DNA from: Paenibacillus sp. 32O-W
GTDB taxonomy: Bacteria; Bacillota; Bacilli; Paenibacillales; NBRC-103111
Length of the DNA stretch: 64,000 bases
Assembly (NCBI RefSeq): GCF_007679495.1
Contig: NZ_VEGP01000015.1
Span: 33,236 to 97,235, forward strand
Direction: 5' to 3'
Shown: positions 1 to 9,304 of the stretch, piece by piece
How the letters are laid out: each line of letters opens with the position of its first letter
Position numbering within the stretch: the stretch's first letter is position 1
Translations under genes and position numbers: made by a program
Notes under the pieces: model-generated
Told to the model about the DNA's origin: nothing
Database searches by the model: none
What the model saw: the letters and a program-made list of their open reading frames with translations, nothing else

Positions 1-1
1 A

Positions 2-3000
2 TGGGAAAAGAACGGCACGTTTGCCCAATCCGTAGAACAGGCAGCCGGCCGGCCGAATTTTGTGTTCTATGAAGGGCCCCCAACGGCCAATGGAGCGCCG
101 CATATCGGGCACGTACTCGGCAGGGTCATCAAAGATTTTATCGGCCGCTACAAGACGATGACGGGCTACCGGGTCGTCCGCAAAGCCGGCTGGGATACGC
201 ACGGGCTTCCGGTAGAGCTTGGAGTTGAGAAGCAGCTGGGCATCTCGGGCAAACAGGAAATCGAACGCTATGGCGTAGCGAAATTCGTGGACCGGTGCAA
301 GGCCAGCGTTTTCGAATATGAGAAGCAGTGGCGGGATTTGACTGAGGCCATCGGATATTGGACCGATCTGGATAACCCCTACGTGACGCTGACCAATGAT
401 TACATCGAAAGTGTCTGGTACATTTTGTCTCAGATTCATGGGAAGGGGCTGCTTTACAAAGGACACCGCGTCAGCCCATACTGCCCAAGCTGTCAGACAT
501 CGCTCAGCTCCCATGAAGTCGCGCAAGGCTATGAGGATGTCAAAGATTTAAGTGCCACGGTCAAATTTGCTTCCATGACGACAGGCGACCTCTTCCTCGC
601 ATGGACGACCACCCCTTGGACCTTGCCGGCCAATACGGCACTGGCGGTTAATCCCAAGCTTTCCTATGCGAGAGTCCGGCAGGGGGATGAAGTGTTCATC
701 GTGGCCGAGAATCGTGTCGCACAAGTTATGAACGGCGATTATGAGATTTTATCGGTACACCGGGGTTCCGAATTAATCGGGACGGCTTACCGGCCTCCCT
801 TCGATTTCGCTTCGGTCGAACAGGGCCATATCGTTATAGGAGCCGATTTCGTCAGCGATGCGAATGGAACGGGGATTGTCCATATCGCTCCGGCACACGG
901 GGAAGATGATTACCGGGCCTGCCAGGAGAACGGCATCAGCATGCTGCAGGTCGTGGACTCCTCCGGCCGATATGTGGAGGCTGTGCAGCCGTTCGCCGGC
1001 CGCTTCGTCAAAGATTGCGACGTCGATATCGTGAAGGACCTTGCCTCCCGGAACCTGCTGTTTTCCAAGGAGCGCTATGAGCATAGCTATCCGTTCTGCT
1101 GGCGCTGCAAATCTCCGCTGCTGTATTATGCGATGGAAAGCTGGTTCATCAAGACAACAGCCGTCAAAGAGAAGCTTATCGAGAACAACAGGCAGGTCGA
1201 TTGGTATCCGGGCCATATAAGGGAAGGGAGGTTCGGCAAATTTCTGGAGGAGCTGGTGGATTGGAACATCAGCCGCAACCGTTACTGGGGAACCCCTCTG
1301 AATGTATGGCTGTGCCGTGATTGCGGCTGCGAATACGCACCGGAGTCCCGGGAAGATTTGCGGCGCCGTGCAGCGGCCCCTCTGGGGACGGATATCGAGC
1401 TGCATAAGCCGTATGTGGACGAAATCAGATTGAGCTGTCCGCAATGCTCCGGGGAGATGGAGCGCACCCCCGAAGTGATCGATGTTTGGTTTGACAGCGG
1501 ATCGATGCCCTTTGCCCAGTACCATTACCCGTTCGGTGACGAGCGGGTATTCGAAGAACAATATCCCGCCGATATGATCTGCGAAGGAATTGATCAGACC
1601 CGGGGATGGTTCTTCAGTCTCCTGGCCGTTTCTACTCTGTTAAATGGCCGGGCTCCCTATAAAGCCGTCATGTCTACGGGACATATCCTCGACGAGAATG
1701 GTCAGAAAATGTCCAAGAGCAAGGGCAACGTCGTGGACCCCTGGGAAGTGATCGAGGAATTCGGCGCCGATGCGTTTCGTTGGGCTCTTCTGGCCGACAG
1801 CGCTCCGTGGAACAGCAAAAGATTCTCGAAGCAGCTTGTAGCGGAAGCCAAATCGAAGGTGATCGATACACTCACCAACGCCCATTCCTTCTATGTGCTG
1901 TATGCCGGAATCGACGGGTTCCGCCATGAGGAGCACGAAGCGCTGCGGCCGGACCACCCGCTGGACCGCTGGATTCTCTCCAGACTAAACAGCACCATTC
2001 AGGCGGCGGCACGCGGATTGGAAGGCTATGATTTCCTCAATCCGGCCAAAACTATAGAAGCGTTCATAGATGAACTGAGCAATTGGTACATCCGCCGCTC
2101 CCGGGACCGCTTCTGGGGAAGCGGCCTGACCAGGGACAAAATTTCCGCTTACCAGACATTGAGGACCGTTCTTCTGACGGTTAGCCGGCTGATCGCTCCA
2201 TATTCCCCGTTTATCGCGGAAGATTTGTACCTCAATCTGGGAGGGGAGAAGTCCAGCGTCCATCTGGCGCCATTCCCCGTATATGATGAAGCGCAGATCG
2301 ACCCTGGTCTGGAGCAGGGGATGGGAACCGCCCGCAAGATTGTAGAGTTGGCCCGTAGTGTTCGCAACGAAACCGGGATCAAAACGAGACAGCCATTATC
2401 CGGACTTACGGTGACACTGGCCGACGACTTCGATCTTGCTGCCTATGAGGAAACCATTGCGGAAGAAATCAATGTGAAGACCGTTCAACGATCCGATGAT
2501 CTGGAGCGCTTCGTAGACTATACCGTCAAGCTGAATTGGAAAATGGCCGGTCCCAAATTCGGTAAGGCGGCCTCGGCAATACAACGGCGTCTGCAGGACT
2601 TGAGCCCCGACGAGATTCGGGAGGAACTGAGTAAGGGCTTCTTCGAATGGATGGAAGACGGGGAAGCGATGAGGGTTGAATTGGATGAGCTGCTGGTGGA
2701 TCAGCGTCCCAAAGAAGGCTTTGCTTCCGCATCCGGAGCGGGGATCACCGTCACCCTCGATACCCGCCTTACCCTTGAACTTGTGCAGGAGGGAGCAGTG
2801 CGCGAGCTGGTAAGGGCGGTTCAGGATCAGCGGAAAAAAATGAAGCTGCCCATCGATAAGCGGATTCGACTGGTTATCGATGGGGATGATGAAGGGAAGC
2901 AGGCCGTTCGCCGTTTTGAGCAGGTGTTAAGGGAAGGCGTCCTTATATCCGAATTGGAGTTCCGCCGCGTCGAAGAGATGGGGGATGTTCCAACGGACCA

Positions 3001-3028
3001 TGGGAGAATTGCCTTTTCCATTGAATAA
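2..3028 (+). CDS. ileS: Isoleucyl-tRNA synthetase, type 2 (5' end outside window)
   Basis: Class I aminoacyl-tRNA synthetase that charges tRNA-Ile in the cytoplasm. The frame is open to the window edge, so the first residues lie upstream; position 62 (GTG) is an internal codon, not the start. The nucleotide-binding signature HIGH follows GPPTANGAP near position 100, and KMSKSKGN lies near position 1705. The editing domain lies between them, followed by an anticodon-binding region and a C-terminal domain without the Cys-rich zinc site of ordinary bacterial IleS. The wording around HIGH (PPTANG, not PPYANG) and the C-terminus match the eukaryote/archaea-like IleS2 clade. Known biology: that clade includes mupirocin-insensitive enzymes. 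Family assignment is secure; drug response is inference. Confidence 0.95.
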   Translation, partial: WEKNGTFAQSVEQAAGRPNFVFYEGPPTANGAPHIGHVLGRVIKDFIGRYKTMTGYRVVRKAGWDTHGLPVELGVEKQLGISGKQEIERYGVAKFVDRCKASVFEYEKQWRDLTEAIGYWTDLDNPYVTLTNDYIESVWYILSQIHGKGLLYKGHRVSPYCPSCQTSLSSHEVAQGYEDVKDLSATVKFASMTTGDLFLAWTTTPWTLPANTALAVNPKLSYARVRQGDEVFIVAENRVAQVMNGDYEILSVHRGSELIGTAYRPPFDFASVEQGHIVIGADFVSDANGTGIVHIAPAHGEDDYRACQENGISMLQVVDSSGRYVEAVQPFAGRFVKDCDVDIVKDLASRNLLFSKERYEHSYPFCWRCKSPLLYYAMESWFIKTTAVKEKLIENNRQVDWYPGHIREGRFGKFLEELVDWNISRNRYWGTPLNVWLCRDCGCEYAPESREDLRRRAAAPLGTDIELHKPYVDEIRLSCPQCSGEMERTPEVIDVWFDSGSMPFAQYHYPFGDERVFEEQYPADMICEGIDQTRGWFFSLLAVSTLLNGRAPYKAVMSTGHILDENGQKMSKSKGNVVDPWEVIEEFGADAFRWALLADSAPWNSKRFSKQLVAEAKSKVIDTLTNAHSFYVLYAGIDGFRHEEHEALRPDHPLDRWILSRLNSTIQAAARGLEGYDFLNPAKTIEAFIDELSNWYIRRSRDRFWGSGLTRDKISAYQTLRTVLLTVSRLIAPYSPFIAEDLYLNLGGEKSSVHLAPFPVYDEAQIDPGLEQGMGTARKIVELARSVRNETGIKTRQPLSGLTVTLADDFDLAAYEETIAEEINVKTVQRSDDLERFVDYTVKLNWKMAGPKFGKAASAIQRRLQDLSPDEIREELSKGFFEWMEDGEAMRVELDELLVDQRPKEGFASASGAGITVTLDTRLTLELVQEGAVRELVRAVQDQRKKMKLPIDKRIRLVIDGDDEGKQAVRRFEQVLREGVLISELEFRRVEEMGDVPTDHGRIAFSIE

Positions 3029-3104
3029 AGAGAACGGTCTGCCGGCAAACTAAATCTCTGAAAAGCACATCTTGGCGAGCAGGGAAAGAAAGGAGCCGGT
3101 GGCC

Positions 3105-4025
3105 GTGGATCATTCGCTGTTTCCGACAGGGGATCATCAGGCGCAGCACAATACGTTTGGAATGCCTGACGGGTTCATGAGCGAAGCTTCAAGCGTACTT
3201 CATGAGAACGGATCCCGAAATGGAAAGCCCCAGGAAGCGCCTTCTGCGATGGGACTGCCCGCTCCAATGCTGATCGGGCCGTCGGCAGCCCCCTTCCTGG
3301 AGGGCGAATATACACCAAACATAAACTCCTTATGGTTTAAGCTGCGTTTATTTTCGGAATGCGAGCAGGTGAGGCTCGCTAAAGATGCCCGGGGCAAATT
3401 TACTCCCCATTACGAGCGGAGGGATATCGTCCACTGCAAATTTTCGGGTGTCGGATCGGAATATAGCGGGGGGCACTATGCTGTGGTATGGGAGGATAAT
3501 CCGTATTTTGAGGATATTACCGTCATCCCGGCCACCAGCCAGCGCAAGACGGAATATGCCAACGTCTTTACGGTGGGGAAGCTTCGCGGACTTCCGCAAG
3601 GCCAAACCACCCTGCTGGTGTCGGATTTGACGAGAATTTCCCGCAGAAGAATTACTTCCCGGCACGGGAAGCTTCATCCGGCCTGGGAAACACGCATATG
3701 CCAGGCGATTGCGGTGACCTTCGAGAATGAGCGGACGCTGGAGGCGCTTGTCCGGGATGAGTGCGGTCCGGCCATGCCCGAGAATCTGCCGTTATTTGCC
3801 GGGCTGCGCTTCCGTCCATCCCGTCTGATCCGGTATGACCGCAATGCGGAAGTATTGATCTATCGGCTATGGAACGATGTCAAGGAAGAGGAGCTTCCGC
3901 TGCTGCAGCCCCGAAAGCCATTTTCCATTAAAAGGAAGAAGGCTCTGCTTAAAAACCTATTTTACGGCAATGATGAAGAGAGATCGGAAGCGCTGGAGCT
4001 CTATGAAAGCTATTATAGGCTTTAA
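3105..4025 (+). CDS. PemK/MazF-like protein with long N- and C-terminal extensions
   Basis: The centre (about residues 95-190) has the MazF/PemK layout: RRDIVHCKF strand, GSEYSGGHYAVVW, VIPATS, then LLVSDLTRISRRRI. MazF toxins are mRNA endoribonucleases of about 110 residues. This protein has about 306 residues, with a low-complexity N-terminal part and about 100 C-terminal residues of unknown nature, and no antitoxin gene lies beside it. I therefore cannot say it is a toxin. A TTG at 3072 and a GTG at 3099 are also in frame; GTG 3105 was chosen because AAAGGAG ends 9 bases upstream. The gene follows ileS by a short gap and ends in a shared terminator with the convergent SDR gene. Confidence 0.7.
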   Translation: MDHSLFPTGDHQAQHNTFGMPDGFMSEASSVLHENGSRNGKPQEAPSAMGLPAPMLIGPSAAPFLEGEYTPNINSLWFKLRLFSECEQVRLAKDARGKFTPHYERRDIVHCKFSGVGSEYSGGHYAVVWEDNPYFEDITVIPATSQRKTEYANVFTVGKLRGLPQGQTTLLVSDLTRISRRRITSRHGKLHPAWETRICQAIAVTFENERTLEALVRDECGPAMPENLPLFAGLRFRPSRLIRYDRNAEVLIYRLWNDVKEEELPLLQPRKPFSIKRKKALLKNLFYGNDEERSEALELYESYYRL

Positions 4026-4059
4026 GCAAGATTAGGGCTCAATAGTTTCGAAAATGGGA

Positions 4060-4108
4060 AAGGCCGTCCCGTCAAATCATCGACGATGATCTGCAGGGCG
4101 GCCCCTCT
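4060..4108. terminator. Bidirectional stem-loop between convergent genes
   Basis: GGCCGTCCC at 4062-4070 pairs with GGGCGGCC at 4095-4102, with a second inner pairing ATCAT/ATGAT. T-rich stretches follow on both strands. It sits between the stop codons of the PemK-like gene and the SDR gene. Confidence 0.6.
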
Positions 4109-4113
4109 TTGGC

Positions 4114-4932
4114 TTATAGAAGCGATTCGGCGCCATCAATGAATATTTCCGTACCGGTTATATGGCTGGATTCGTTAGAGGCGAGGAACAGGACCAGATC
4201 GGCGACCTGCTCCGGCTGCCCCGGCCCATGCTCCAACGGCTGATTGCCTTGCGGATAGTTAACCGGAATTTTAATAGCTTCTACGGCCGGTGTCGGATGG
4301 GTATTTTCCTGTATATTCGTCTGAATGGCTCCCGGACAAATGACGTTTACCCGGATCTTATAACGCGCCAATTCCAGAGCGGCCATCTTGGCAAAGGCGA
4401 GCTGTCCCGCTTTCGACGTGCTGTAAGCGGACATGCCGAAGCCGGAAAACTTGCGGCTGCCGTTAATGGAGCTTGTAATGATGATGCTGCCCCCGTTCTG
4501 TTTCATATGCGGAATGGCATATTTGACCGTTAAGAAAGTACCCTTCAGATTCGTCGCTAGCGTCTGATCCCAATCTTCGGGGGTCAGGTCTTCGATAGGG
4601 GACAGGGTGCCGTTAATTCCCGCATTGGCGAAGACGATGTCAATCCTCCCCCATTGGTCGGCTGCTGCCCGGATGGCTTGTTGGACCCGCTGAGGGTCGG
4701 AAATGTCCGTATCGACGAAGACCGCTTCGCCCCCCGCCTGTTTAATCTGCTGCTCGACGGCTTCGCTGCGGTTGTTCTTCAAATCGACAAGGCATACTTT
4801 CGCTCCGTGCTCCGCTAGTTTCAACGCGGCCGCACGCCCGATTCCGGAGCCCGCCCCCGTAACGACAGCAATTTGATCCTTGAGCCGGGGCAGCGCGGCC
4901 GCTGCCTGGTTTATGGCTTCAGTAACCGCCAT
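4114..4932 (-). CDS. SDR family NAD(P)-dependent oxidoreductase
   Basis: Classical short-chain dehydrogenase of 272 residues, a normal length. Visible in order: cofactor loop TGAGSGIG near residue 26, acidic residue after the second strand (LVDLKN, suggesting NAD preference), NAG motif, catalytic Ser in SSINGS, and YSTSK catalytic Tyr/Lys. The C-terminus ends in the usual TGTEIFIDGAES form. The substrate cannot be read from the sequence. The start has GGAGGG just upstream. It stands alone, convergent with the PemK-like gene, and is separated by about 75 bases from the anti-sigma gene upstream on the same strand. Confidence 0.88.
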   Translation of the reverse strand: MAVTEAINQAAAALPRLKDQIAVVTGAGSGIGRAAALKLAEHGAKVCLVDLKNNRSEAVEQQIKQAGGEAVFVDTDISDPQRVQQAIRAAADQWGRIDIVFANAGINGTLSPIEDLTPEDWDQTLATNLKGTFLTVKYAIPHMKQNGGSIIITSSINGSRKFSGFGMSAYSTSKAGQLAFAKMAALELARYKIRVNVICPGAIQTNIQENTHPTPAVEAIKIPVNYPQGNQPLEHGPGQPEQVADLVLFLASNESSHITGTEIFIDGAESLL

Positions 4933-5007
4933 GAAATCCCTCCTCCATTGAATATGAAATCCGTTTTTAATATTCCTTGGATGGATGGATTTATTCTTGG
5001 ACGGCGG

Positions 5008-6201
5008 CTAACGATCATTCCAGTTCCATAAGCGGACTTCGCCCAGTTGTATCGAAGCGATCCAGTCTTCGTCCCGCAGCTTTAACAGTTCTTTGGTCGG
5101 CCCGGTAACAGCAACTCCATACAATTGGATTCCGTTCTCTTCAAGGTAGGAAATCCGTGCATCTAAATTCAGATCAAACGCCACATAATTCGCAATCCTT
5201 TTATACTTCTGCAGCAAGTACAGTGTCTTCATAAAATTTTCGTTCCGAATCTTGCCGTCCAATGAATCGACCGGAGGGGCGGAATACCCCCGTGAGACAG
5301 TTTTTCCGAACAGACCGCGTTTCTCTACCGTTTGACCGGTCATGGTCCAATCGTCATGGTGCCACATCGGATAATAGGGAAAGCCAATCGGACTCATGGT
5401 TCCGGAATCATCTCCGGTATAGACGGCGAACCATTCCGGAGACATATTTTTGCCATCGAATATCTTCAGAAGCTCCTCAGTCGAATAAAATCGGTCCAGG
5501 GAAAGAAAAGCTTCCGCCACCGTACCTTCAGGCAGCTTATCCAGAGTCGCCCATTCTCCCGCAAACCCCGATTCCGCACTCTTCTTCTTTTCCCCCTGAT
5601 ACAGTTTAGTCCGGTTCGGGTCGACAAATACGAAACGCTGCGGTTCCGTTTCCGTTCGCCATACAACGTCTTTGCTGCGGGGCAGGCCAAGAAACATATT
5701 CATGGAAAAATCGCCGATATTGATGCGCGCATCGCCGATCTGTTTGTTCAGTTGGCCTTTGAAATCGACGTTGTAATATGCGTTGGTATTAAAGCTTAAA
5801 TTTAACGAGACATTGGGTTGACTAACAGCTACGGCCGAACGAATAACGTCTCGATATAGTTCAGCACGGTTCGGAGAGCCTGTGCCGAAATACAGTGCAG
5901 TAATGAGGGAGCTGACGATCGAGAAGATTATAAAAATCGCCAGTACCGTGCATGCATTGCTGATCCGGGCGCGCCATTTCCCTTTCTGAATGATCCTTCT
6001 TTCTCTTTTGGCCGCGTGGGGATCACTCTCATCTTGCTGGGATTCTTGCCTGGCCAGCCGGTTTTCTTCGCCCATGACTTCATCTAAATAGGCTTGATAT
6101 GCTTCCATCTTCTCCAGCTCTTTTTCCATTTCCGCCTTTTCTTCGGCTGAAAGCTTGCCTTCGGCGTAATCTTTCAGTTGTTGTTTAAAGCGCTCGCTCA
6201 A
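5008..6201 (-). CDS. Anti-sigma factor with Sigma_reg N- and C-terminal domains (YhdL-like)
   Basis: 397 residues. The N-terminal 80 residues are highly charged and helical (cytoplasmic, expected to hold the sigma factor). One membrane segment follows at about residues 84-107, then an extracytoplasmic C-terminal half of about 290 residues. The layout and the C-terminal wording recall the sigma factor regulator family that includes B. subtilis YhdL, the anti-SigM protein. The start codon overlaps the stop of the upstream sigma gene by four bases, so the pair is translationally coupled. The role as the partner anti-sigma is inferred from this arrangement. Confidence 0.8.
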   Translation of the reverse strand: MSERFKQQLKDYAEGKLSAEEKAEMEKELEKMEAYQAYLDEVMGEENRLARQESQQDESDPHAAKRERRIIQKGKWRARISNACTVLAIFIIFSIVSSLITALYFGTGSPNRAELYRDVIRSAVAVSQPNVSLNLSFNTNAYYNVDFKGQLNKQIGDARINIGDFSMNMFLGLPRSKDVVWRTETEPQRFVFVDPNRTKLYQGEKKKSAESGFAGEWATLDKLPEGTVAEAFLSLDRFYSTEELLKIFDGKNMSPEWFAVYTGDDSGTMSPIGFPYYPMWHHDDWTMTGQTVEKRGLFGKTVSRGYSAPPVDSLDGKIRNENFMKTLYLLQKYKRIANYVAFDLNLDARISYLEENGIQLYGVAVTGPTKELLKLRDEDWIASIQLGEVRLWNWNDR

Positions 6202-6698
6202 TCGACATCATTCCTTTCTCGATTTAGCCGCAGTTTTTGCCTCGCCCGGAACAGCAATATTTTAAAATGGGACAAACTGACTCCCATAATGCCGGCGGCT
6301 TCTTTATAGGACAACTGGTGAAAATCGTACAGCAATATCGCTTGCTTCTGATGGTCGGGCAGACCGGCAATCGTCCGTTCAATGCCTCCCCAATATTCCC
6401 GGCGCATGATTTCCGTTTCCGGGGTGCCGGCATCGGAAAGCTGTTCAAAATAACCGGCTTCTTTTGCATCGCTTCGTTTTTCTTTTCTCTTGAAATCAAC
6501 AAATGCGTTATAAGCCACCTTAAAAAGCCAGGGTTTGATTTTGTCTTCCCGGCACTGCTCCAAGAACAAATACGCCCGATAGAAGGTTTCCTGGACCAAA
6601 TCTTCAGCCGTATGATGGTCGCAGGAAAGGGAGAGCAAATAACGGTACACGTCTTTCATGTATAGTTGATAGATTTCGTCCAACGATTTTCGTTTCAT
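6198..6698 (-). CDS. ECF RNA polymerase sigma factor (SigM-like)
   Basis: 166 residues, normal for the ECF group: region 2 (DEIYQLYMKDVYRYLLSL, then AEDLVQETFYRAY and KPWLFKVAYNAFVDFKR) and region 4 (LPDHQKQAILLYDFHQLSYKEAA, then a helix-turn-helix). The N-terminus is close to B. subtilis SigM, a cell-envelope stress sigma factor. It is cotranscribed with its anti-sigma gene and is preceded by a matching ECF-type promoter at 6719-6746, which implies autoregulation. The start has a strong GGGGGGAG upstream. SigM orthology is likely but not proven without a tree. Confidence 0.88.
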   Translation of the reverse strand: MKRKSLDEIYQLYMKDVYRYLLSLSCDHHTAEDLVQETFYRAYLFLEQCREDKIKPWLFKVAYNAFVDFKRKEKRSDAKEAGYFEQLSDAGTPETEIMRREYWGGIERTIAGLPDHQKQAILLYDFHQLSYKEAAGIMGVSLSHFKILLFRARQKLRLNRERNDVD

Positions 6699-6718
6699 TG
6701 ACTCCCCCCTTCACCCAA

Positions 6719-6746
6719 TACACGTTTAAGATTGGTAAAAGTTACA
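6719..6746 (-). promoter_or_regulatory. ECF-type promoter, probably autoregulatory
   Basis: On the minus strand TGTAAC (6741-6746) is followed by exactly 16 bases and CGTGTA (6719-6724). This fits the AAC-N16-CGT pattern of Bacillus ECF promoters (SigM/W/X class). It ends about 20 bases before the start codon of the sigma gene. Which ECF factor uses it is inference. Confidence 0.65.
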
Positions 6747-7053
6747 GCCCGTTTAACCAATTTGCAACCGCCTTTAGAATATCGTCGGCCGGAAGGAGTG
6801 ACGGTGTCTTTAACCAAACTATTGTGAAAAAGCTCTGACTACGATATTCTGTATAAGTACAAACTTTTGAAAAGCTGCAAAAAACTTAAAGAAATCGCCG
6901 AATGTGCCGAAAATCTTAAAAACTTAATAAATTTTTAAGAAAATGTGTACTTTTTAGTCACATTTTTTTAATTTCAAATTAAGGTAAGCAATGTATCCTT
7001 ATAAGAAATCAGTTGAAATTGTCTTTGGCATTTTCAATGCAAGGGAGGAAAGG
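6747..7053. other. AT-rich divergent gap
   Basis: About 300 bases between the sigma gene and the small zinc-ribbon gene. Apart from the ECF promoter at its left edge it is AT-rich with A and T runs near 6880-6985. No ORF or clear stem-loop was seen; the promoter of the rightward gene probably lies in the AT-rich part. Confidence 0.5.
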
Positions 7054-7404
7054 ATGATGATCACCACACCACAAACCGTCAAATCCTGGCTGGATAAATT
7101 TAATGTAAAATCTGCGGCAAAGCCTCAGGAAGCGAAAGCATCCACAAGATCCAGAAGAAGGAAACAGAAGCAAGAGGCTAAGAAATGTCCGGTTTGCCAG
7201 AAAACACATAACGTTAATTTCATCTCATCGATTAAGCATTGGTACTGCGTTCAATGTGATACCGAGTTTGACCGCAACAACGTGATCTTCGTATATGATG
7301 ATAACGGGGAACTCATTGAGGTCATTTCGGACAAGCCCGGCATTTGGAATCATTTGAAGCTGGGCAAGACGAAGAAAGGTATCATAATGACGCTTACCGT
7401 ATAA
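7054..7404 (+). CDS. Small zinc-ribbon protein of unknown function
   Basis: 116 residues. A basic Lys/Arg-rich stretch (about residues 22-42) is followed by two Cys pairs, CPVC near residue 45 and CVQC near residue 66, spaced as in a zinc ribbon, then an acidic C-terminal part. This suggests a nucleic-acid or protein-binding role, but I do not recognise the family. The start was placed at ATG 7054 (or 7057) because AGGGAGG lies at 7042-7048; upstream codons in frame have no ribosome binding site. It stands alone between the ECF locus and the copper gene. Confidence 0.7.
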   Translation: MMITTPQTVKSWLDKFNVKSAAKPQEAKASTRSRRRKQKQEAKKCPVCQKTHNVNFISSIKHWYCVQCDTEFDRNNVIFVYDDNGELIEVISDKPGIWNHLKLGKTKKGIIMTLTV

Positions 7405-7468
7405 GATTGGATGAAAGATAATCATAATGATAATCCATCAGCCTGGAACAAGGCGCGATTGACAAGAA

Positions 7469-7506
7469 GGCCGAACCGGCATATCCCGGTTTGGCTCTTT
7501 GTTTTG
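7469..7506 (+). terminator. Stem-loop terminator
   Basis: GGCCGAACCGG pairs with CCGGTTTGGC around a short loop and is followed by a T-rich tract. It lies 65 bases after the zinc-ribbon gene. Confidence 0.5.
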
Positions 7507-7682
7507 CCATTAAAAGTTCATGATTATAGCCCTAATGGGCCATACCGTTCGTGGGCGTCAATCGATATGGTGAAGAGATAGGCGTAAGACATGCACTTTT
7601 CTCCAATATAAAATCGTTGTGCATTTAGCCGAATTTATTGTAACATTCAGACTAGATAAAGGCAGGAAGGGGACCGAAGCAA

Positions 7683-9290
7683 TTGCTTAAAGCAAGGCAT
7701 TGGTTAATTATAGCGCTGCTGATGCTGTTTATATGGCCTCAGCAGGTATCGGCACATGCATCCTTGATCCAGGCAGTTCCCGGAGAGGATAGCCAGCTGG
7801 AGGAATCTCCGGAAAGGATTGTGCTTACGTTTAATCAGGCGCTGGAGCCTAACGTGCAGATCAAAGTGGTGGATTACCGCAAGAACGAAGTCACCCGGGA
7901 GAAAGCAGTTTTGAGCGAGGACAGGCAGGAGCTTAGTGTCGGGCTGCCCAAGCTTCAGAATGGTACGTACACCGTCACGTACCGCGTTTCTTCCGCGGAT
8001 GGTCATACCGTCGCCGGATCTTACGTATTCACCATCGGAGAGCCGGATCCCGCCCAATTGGCGGCCCAGAGATCGGCATTAAGCGGCTCCGGCAAGCTTT
8101 CCTGGAAGATGGGGCTGTTAGAATATGCTGCTTATCTCATCAAAATACTTTATTACATTAGCTTGCTTTGCTTGACCGGATGGGTGTTCTGGAGATTGTT
8201 TTATCGCAGGACACCCGAATTGGTCGCCCAGATTGACCGGAAGTGGTCGTTAGGCTTGCAGCGGGCCTATCTTCTGGTGCTTATCCTGCTCGTCGCAGTG
8301 GAGCTGCCGTCCGCATTGGGAGAATGGACGACGGAGAACCTCACTTCATTCATCGGGACCTCCAAGGCCATTTCATGGATGGTATCCATCGGCTTGTCCC
8401 TGCTCGGATTTGTTATTCTGCATCGTTCCAGGCTGGCCGATGCGGCCTGGCTTGTGCTGCTATTGGCAGCCAAGAGCTTCACCGGCCACGCGAATGGCCT
8501 GGTAGACGGCAAGAATGCGGTGCTGATAGATCTGATCCATCTGTTGGCTGCGGCCGTCTGGGTCGGGGGACTGCTATACCTTACGGCGCATTGGCGCAGG
8601 AACAGAGAGCATGCTCTGCAGTTTCTGCCGCAATTTTCTTTCCTGGCGTTGGACAGCATGATATTGCTCGTTCTGTCAGGCGTGTTCATTCTGCTCCTGT
8701 TCCTTCCGAACCCTGCTTATTTGCTGTATACCCAGTGGGGAACCGCGCTGCTGATCAAGATAAGTCTGGTGCTCATCGTGATTGTAGCCGGGATTGTCGT
8801 CAGACGCTTTATTAAGAAGAAGAAATTCAGTTCTTTAATGACGGCCGTCAAAATCGAAATCGGGCTTATGGTAGCGATAGTTTCCATTGTCGGAGTGCTG
8901 ACCGCTCTGAATCCGCTGCCCCCCAATAAGCCATTGAACTGGCATGAGATGGGGGAAGAGCTCCATATGACGGCCAAGATTGCTCCGAATATACCTGGAG
9001 CGCGCAACACGTTCACCCTTCAAGTCTGGGTTCCTAAGGAAGAGGGAGAGCCGCAGAAGGTTCAGATGATTCTTAAGCATATTAACGAAGACGGAATTGA
9101 ACCGATCCCGATTCCGCTGCAGCCGGCTTCCGCCAATAAGGAACAGGGCTGGTTTCCCGGATATACACAGTATGTATATAGTTACGAGGGCTCCTCGCTG
9201 GCATTCCCCGGGGAATGGACCGTAGAGGTACGAGTCACTTTGGCGAATGGGGAGAAGAAGGAATACGAGAAATCGATGAAAGTTTATTAA
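7683..9290 (+). CDS. CopC-CopD fusion copper protein (YcnJ-like)
   Basis: 535 residues. A signal peptide ends at VSA, so the mature protein starts with His (HASLIQAVPG), the N-terminal copper ligand of CopC domains; the CopC domain runs to about residue 120 with the DGHTVAGSYVF motif. Eight or so membrane segments of the CopD type follow (about 150-400), then a soluble domain of about 120 residues. B. subtilis YcnJ has the same fusion and is a copper uptake protein repressed by YcnK; neither YcnK nor YcnI is visible here. The start is a TTG with a purine-rich site upstream. Direction of copper movement is not shown by the sequence. Confidence 0.88.
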   Translation: MLKARHWLIIALLMLFIWPQQVSAHASLIQAVPGEDSQLEESPERIVLTFNQALEPNVQIKVVDYRKNEVTREKAVLSEDRQELSVGLPKLQNGTYTVTYRVSSADGHTVAGSYVFTIGEPDPAQLAAQRSALSGSGKLSWKMGLLEYAAYLIKILYYISLLCLTGWVFWRLFYRRTPELVAQIDRKWSLGLQRAYLLVLILLVAVELPSALGEWTTENLTSFIGTSKAISWMVSIGLSLLGFVILHRSRLADAAWLVLLLAAKSFTGHANGLVDGKNAVLIDLIHLLAAAVWVGGLLYLTAHWRRNREHALQFLPQFSFLALDSMILLVLSGVFILLLFLPNPAYLLYTQWGTALLIKISLVLIVIVAGIVVRRFIKKKKFSSLMTAVKIEIGLMVAIVSIVGVLTALNPLPPNKPLNWHEMGEELHMTAKIAPNIPGARNTFTLQVWVPKEEGEPQKVQMILKHINEDGIEPIPIPLQPASANKEQGWFPGYTQYVYSYEGSSLAFPGEWTVEVRVTLANGEKKEYEKSMKVY

Positions 9291-9304
9291 GGTTAGATTA
9301 AAAT

